Assembly: GCA_964541075.1 (NCBI GenBank)
Contig: CAZIPZ010000021.1
Span: 1-27,509 of the forward strand
Source: CAZIPZ01 sp964541075
Lineage (GTDB): Bacteria > Acidobacteriota > Terriglobia > 20CM-2-55-15
Reading direction: 5' to 3'
DNA length: 27,509 bases
Shown: positions 25,776 through 27,509 of the stretch, piece after piece
Layout: every line of letters starts with the position of its first letter
Position numbering within the stretch: position 1 is the stretch's first letter
Position numbers and translations under genes: made by a program
The notes under the pieces: generated by a model
The model's database searches: none
Seen by the model: only the letters and a program-made list of their open reading frames with translations
What the model was told of the DNA's origin: nothing

Positions 25776-26006
25776 ATGATCAGAAATTTCGTGAGAACCT
25801 GTGATCTTTGTCACAGGGAAATTGCTTCGGGCCAATACCATCAGCGGAATGCCGATCCTGAAGGACTGGATTTTCTGGTTGTATTACTCGAAAACCAGGA
25901 CGAAGGGATCGAAATCAGCGAAAATCCGGATGGCACCGTTGCAGTCGACACCTGCAAAAGCTGCTACATGCGAATGAGCTTCATTCATAGCTACGCCACA
26001 AATTAA
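25776..26006 (+). CDS. Small double-CxxC protein (76 residues)
   Basis: The product starts MIRNFVRTCDLCHREI and has CDLC at 9-12 and CKSC at 60-63, a widely spaced pair of CxxC motifs that probably binds one zinc. The middle (FLVVLLENQDEGIEISENPD) is acidic and reads as beta-strands. There is no signal peptide or membrane segment, so it is probably cytoplasmic. The ATG lies 52 bp after the CHAT stop without a clear ribosome-binding site; it may be the last gene of that unit or separate. I recognise no named family, but the cysteine pattern and compact length argue for a real gene. Confidence 0.65.
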   Translation: MIRNFVRTCDLCHREIASGQYHQRNADPEGLDFLVVLLENQDEGIEISENPDGTVAVDTCKSCYMRMSFIHSYATN

Positions 26007-26020
26007 TCCCAGGGAATCCA

Positions 26021-26049
26021 GAAACCTCTCCGGTTCTTTTGCCGGTTTC
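26021..26049 (+). terminator. Possible hairpin after the 76-residue gene
   Basis: GAAACC (26021-26026) pairs with GGTTTC (26044-26049), and an inner CCGG pair flanks a T-rich loop. It lies 14 bp after the stop. There is no T-run on the 3' side, so the call is tentative. Confidence 0.3.
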
Positions 26050-26185
26050 CAGCGCCTAGGCTTCTGCGCACCCCAATTTTATTAAACGGGACAGTTTTAG
26101 GGCTGGGAGTAGAAGAAATGTGATCAGTCATTCCAGTATATGCCTCCCTAACGTGCAAACCAGGGCCGCACCGGCTGCTTCCGAA

Positions 26186-26353
26186 TAGAAAACCCTGCAT
26201 TTTTAGTTCGCGCTGCAGCACTTCTGGTTCGCGGCCGTGCGTTTTCAGTTCGCGCCGCGACACTGTTCATTCGCAACACAACGTTCTCGTTTGGCGCCGC
26301 CTCTTTTCATTAGAACGGCATGCGTTTCCGCTTGAAAACATTTTTTCTGGGAT
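26186..26353 (+). repeat. Degenerate 21-bp tandem repeat array, plus orientation
   Basis: Successive 21-base units can be laid end to end, each beginning TTCGCG or a close variant. Starts at 26207, 26228, 26249 and 26270 read TTCGCGCTGC, TTCGCGGCCG, TTCGCGCCGC and TTCGCAACAC; 26291 reads TTGGCGCCGC. Units become more degenerate at 26186, 26312 and 26333. The second half of each unit tends to end in a T-rich block such as GTTTTCAG or CTGTTCA. No spacers are present, so this is not a CRISPR. The 21-base period gives heptads in every frame, which creates misleading open frames on both strands. Confidence 0.65.
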
Positions 26354-26467
26354 GCGGTTCCGGGAGTACAAGGAATGTTGGTGAAGAACGAACGTTATCT
26401 GGATTGAACGGTTCCTAAGCTGAGCGAGCCAGGTGAAGCGGCGGGGCGCTAGGGGCCTTTTTTTGGA

Positions 26468-26635
26468 CCAGGAACCGATAGGGCGCGAGAACGGAATGCA
26501 CCGAAGCGAATCGTGTTTGCGGCGGCGCAAACGCGATGAGGGCCGCTGCTAATGGAATTTGCGACGCGGCAAACCGGTTTACGACGGCGCGAACACTGTT
26601 CTCGTCGCCGCGAATGCAATCTAGACTTTCGCCAA
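26468..26635 (-). repeat. Degenerate 21-bp tandem repeat array, minus orientation
   Basis: Read on the minus strand, eight consecutive 21-base units run from 26635 down to 26468. They include TTGGCGAAAG, TTCGCGGCGA, TTCGCGCCGT, TTGCCGCGTC, TTGCGCCGCC, TCGCTTCGGT and TCGCGCCCTA as unit starts. The leading TTCGCGCCG block matches the plus-oriented array about 115 bp to the left, so the two arrays face each other. Traces of the same period may continue to about 26700. A minus-strand frame over this part translates into 7-residue periods only because of the repeat. Confidence 0.65.
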
Positions 26636-26866
26636 TCGAGAATGCCATGCGTCCGAAGCAAAACAACTGCTGACAAGCGAGCTGATGCGCACTTTTAGAG
26701 GCTGTGCAGCCTCCGCTGACGGCGCAACGGCCTAAATACGCGTGAGAAATGTATGGCTTCACGGCCTTCAAGAAGAACAGGAAAGGCCCACGCTGACATT
26801 TTGACGCTTCTTGTATCGCTTTTTGAGCAGGAGCTTGTGGGAAACAGCCACAGGGCAAAATAGGTG

Positions 26867-26872
26867 TACAAT
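26867..26872 (+). promoter_or_regulatory. Candidate -10 box for the cyclic-nucleotide-binding gene
   Basis: TACAAT matches the -10 consensus at five of six positions and ends 8 bases before the ATG at 26881. No good -35 lies 16-18 bases upstream, and no ribosome-binding site fits between, so a leaderless or nearly leaderless transcript is suggested. Confidence 0.35.
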
Positions 26873-26880
26873 CCCTGCCC

Positions 26881-27411
26881 ATGCGGTCCAACGGCATTTG
26901 GGCAAACATCTTTCGGATGGGGCCGAGGCGGGTGTCGCTTGCGGAAATTCTCCACAACATTCCCCTTTTTAGCGAACTGACGCCCAAGGAGCTCCGCATT
27001 CTCGAACGGGTCGTCCATGTCCGCACATATCGCACCGACGAGCGAATCTTTGTGGAGACGGAACCCGGCGCCGGAATGTACGTGATCAAATCCGGACGCG
27101 TGGACATAGTGCTCAAGCAGAAGTCGGAACACCCTCTCATTCTGGCCGAGCTCGAAGCAGGGGATTTCTTCGGTGAAATGGCTTTGCTTGGCGACACCGC
27201 GAGATCTGCAACGGCTGTCGCGAGAGAGACGTCGGAATTGATAGGGTTCTTTCATCCCGACTTAGTCGAGATCATCAATCTTCATCCCGGAACAGGCGCC
27301 AAGATCAGTTTCGGGCTCGCCAAAACCCTGGCGGATCGCCTCCGATTCACTAACACTCAATTGCAGGATATTTGGGATATCCGGGGACATCATGAAGAGC
27401 CCATTAGGTGA
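26881..27411 (+). CDS. Cyclic-nucleotide-binding domain protein
   Basis: A 176-residue protein consisting mainly of one CRP-type cNMP-binding domain at about 22-145: IPLFSELTPKELRILERVV, then GAGMYVIKSGRVDIVL, GDFFGEMALLGDTARSATAV. The phosphate-binding cassette FFGEMALLGDTARSA is well formed, with the conserved E and R, so binding of cAMP or cGMP is plausible. No helix-turn-helix follows; the C-terminus is a short helix, so it is not a complete CRP/FNR regulator. An alternative start is the ATG at 26917. Its end overlaps the next membrane-protein gene by 20 bp, suggesting that the two work together, perhaps as a ligand-binding subunit with a membrane partner. Confidence 0.85.
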   Translation: MRSNGIWANIFRMGPRRVSLAEILHNIPLFSELTPKELRILERVVHVRTYRTDERIFVETEPGAGMYVIKSGRVDIVLKQKSEHPLILAELEAGDFFGEMALLGDTARSATAVARETSELIGFFHPDLVEIINLHPGTGAKISFGLAKTLADRLRFTNTQLQDIWDIRGHHEEPIR

Positions 27412-27509
27412 TTTTGCCGTTAGACTGCTGGCATTTTCCTTGGTCGTTATCGTTCTGGTCCTCGTGTATTTCGCCATCCAGATTCTGTTGGTTCCTTTTG
27501 TCGCTGCGT
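27392..27509 (+). CDS. Membrane protein, 5' part (runs off window)
   Basis: An ATG at 27392, with GGGGA just upstream, opens a frame that continues to the window edge (39 codons visible). The product begins MKSPLGDFAVRLLAF and has one strongly hydrophobic helix at about 12-38. It overlaps the end of the cNMP-binding gene by 20 bp, which implies translational coupling. Too little is visible to name a family. Confidence 0.6.
   Translation, partial: MKSPLGDFAVRLLAFSLVVIVLVLVYFAIQILLVPFVAA

Noticed and set aside
26186..26635. CRISPR array
   Set aside because: Units are degenerate, 21 bp long and directly abutting, with no unique spacers and no cas genes nearby.
26415..27197. 260-codon minus-strand frame
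   Set aside because: It runs antisense through the cNMP-binding gene, and its heptad pattern is produced by the 21-bp repeats.

Overview
The window reads as a stretch of a mesophilic Acidobacteriota chromosome of moderate GC. The main pointers are an Oar-like TonB-dependent receptor with an N-terminal carboxypeptidase-regulatory-like domain, a von Willebrand A protein of the type first named from Acidobacteria, a fused MFS/spermidine-synthase protein with TPRs, a secreted protein with the 'PHFADGGG' C-terminal modules, and TPR-CHAT, ECF sigma and zinc-finger anti-sigma genes side by side. This assignment is inference from gene content. There is one 10-N assembly gap (24266-24275), inside the CHAT gene. 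No rRNA, tRNA, IS element, prophage or CRISPR array was seen.

Layout. 1-420 (-): 5' part of a DnaQ/PolB-like 3'-5' exonuclease that runs off the window. 907-4005 (+): TonB-dependent outer-membrane receptor, ending in a hairpin shared with the convergent pair SDR oxidoreductase (4060-4791 -) and DUF6178 protein (4788-6320 -), whose ends overlap by 4 bp. Divergent from these is an RNase II-family exoribonuclease (6424-8379 +), with a possible 44-residue membrane peptide overlapping its end. After a gene-poor stretch come a secreted parallel-beta-helix protein (9242-12526 +) and a HEAT/TPR-like protein (12718-13884 +). Minus-strand genes follow: a 50-residue zinc ribbon (13901-14053) overlapping an unrecognised 201-residue protein (14022-14627), a VWA protein (14827-15714) and a large MFS/spermidine-synthase/TPR fusion (15735-18902). 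A three-gene signalling operon reads leftward: zinc-finger anti-sigma with TPRs (20748-21626), ECF sigma factor (20088-20744) and soluble GAF histidine kinase (18991-20091), closed by a strong terminator. Divergent from it are a Tat-signal protein of unknown function (21852-22652) and a membrane-anchored TPR-CHAT putative protease (22658-25723), then a 76-residue double-CxxC protein (25776-26006). About 870 bp without a convincing gene holds two oppositely oriented arrays of degenerate 21-bp repeats. The window ends in a cyclic-nucleotide-binding-domain protein (26881-27411) and the start of an overlapping membrane-protein gene.

How the genes may work together. The most coherent unit is 18991-25723: two divergent operons sharing a 225-bp intergenic region, one for a transmembrane anti-sigma / ECF sigma / histidine kinase set and one for a Tat-exported protein plus a CHAT protein whose caspase-like domain is predicted to lie outside the cytoplasm. 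This looks like an envelope-sensing and regulated-proteolysis module. The functional link is inference from layout and topology. The other genes are mostly typical Acidobacteriota envelope, secretion and RNA-decay functions.
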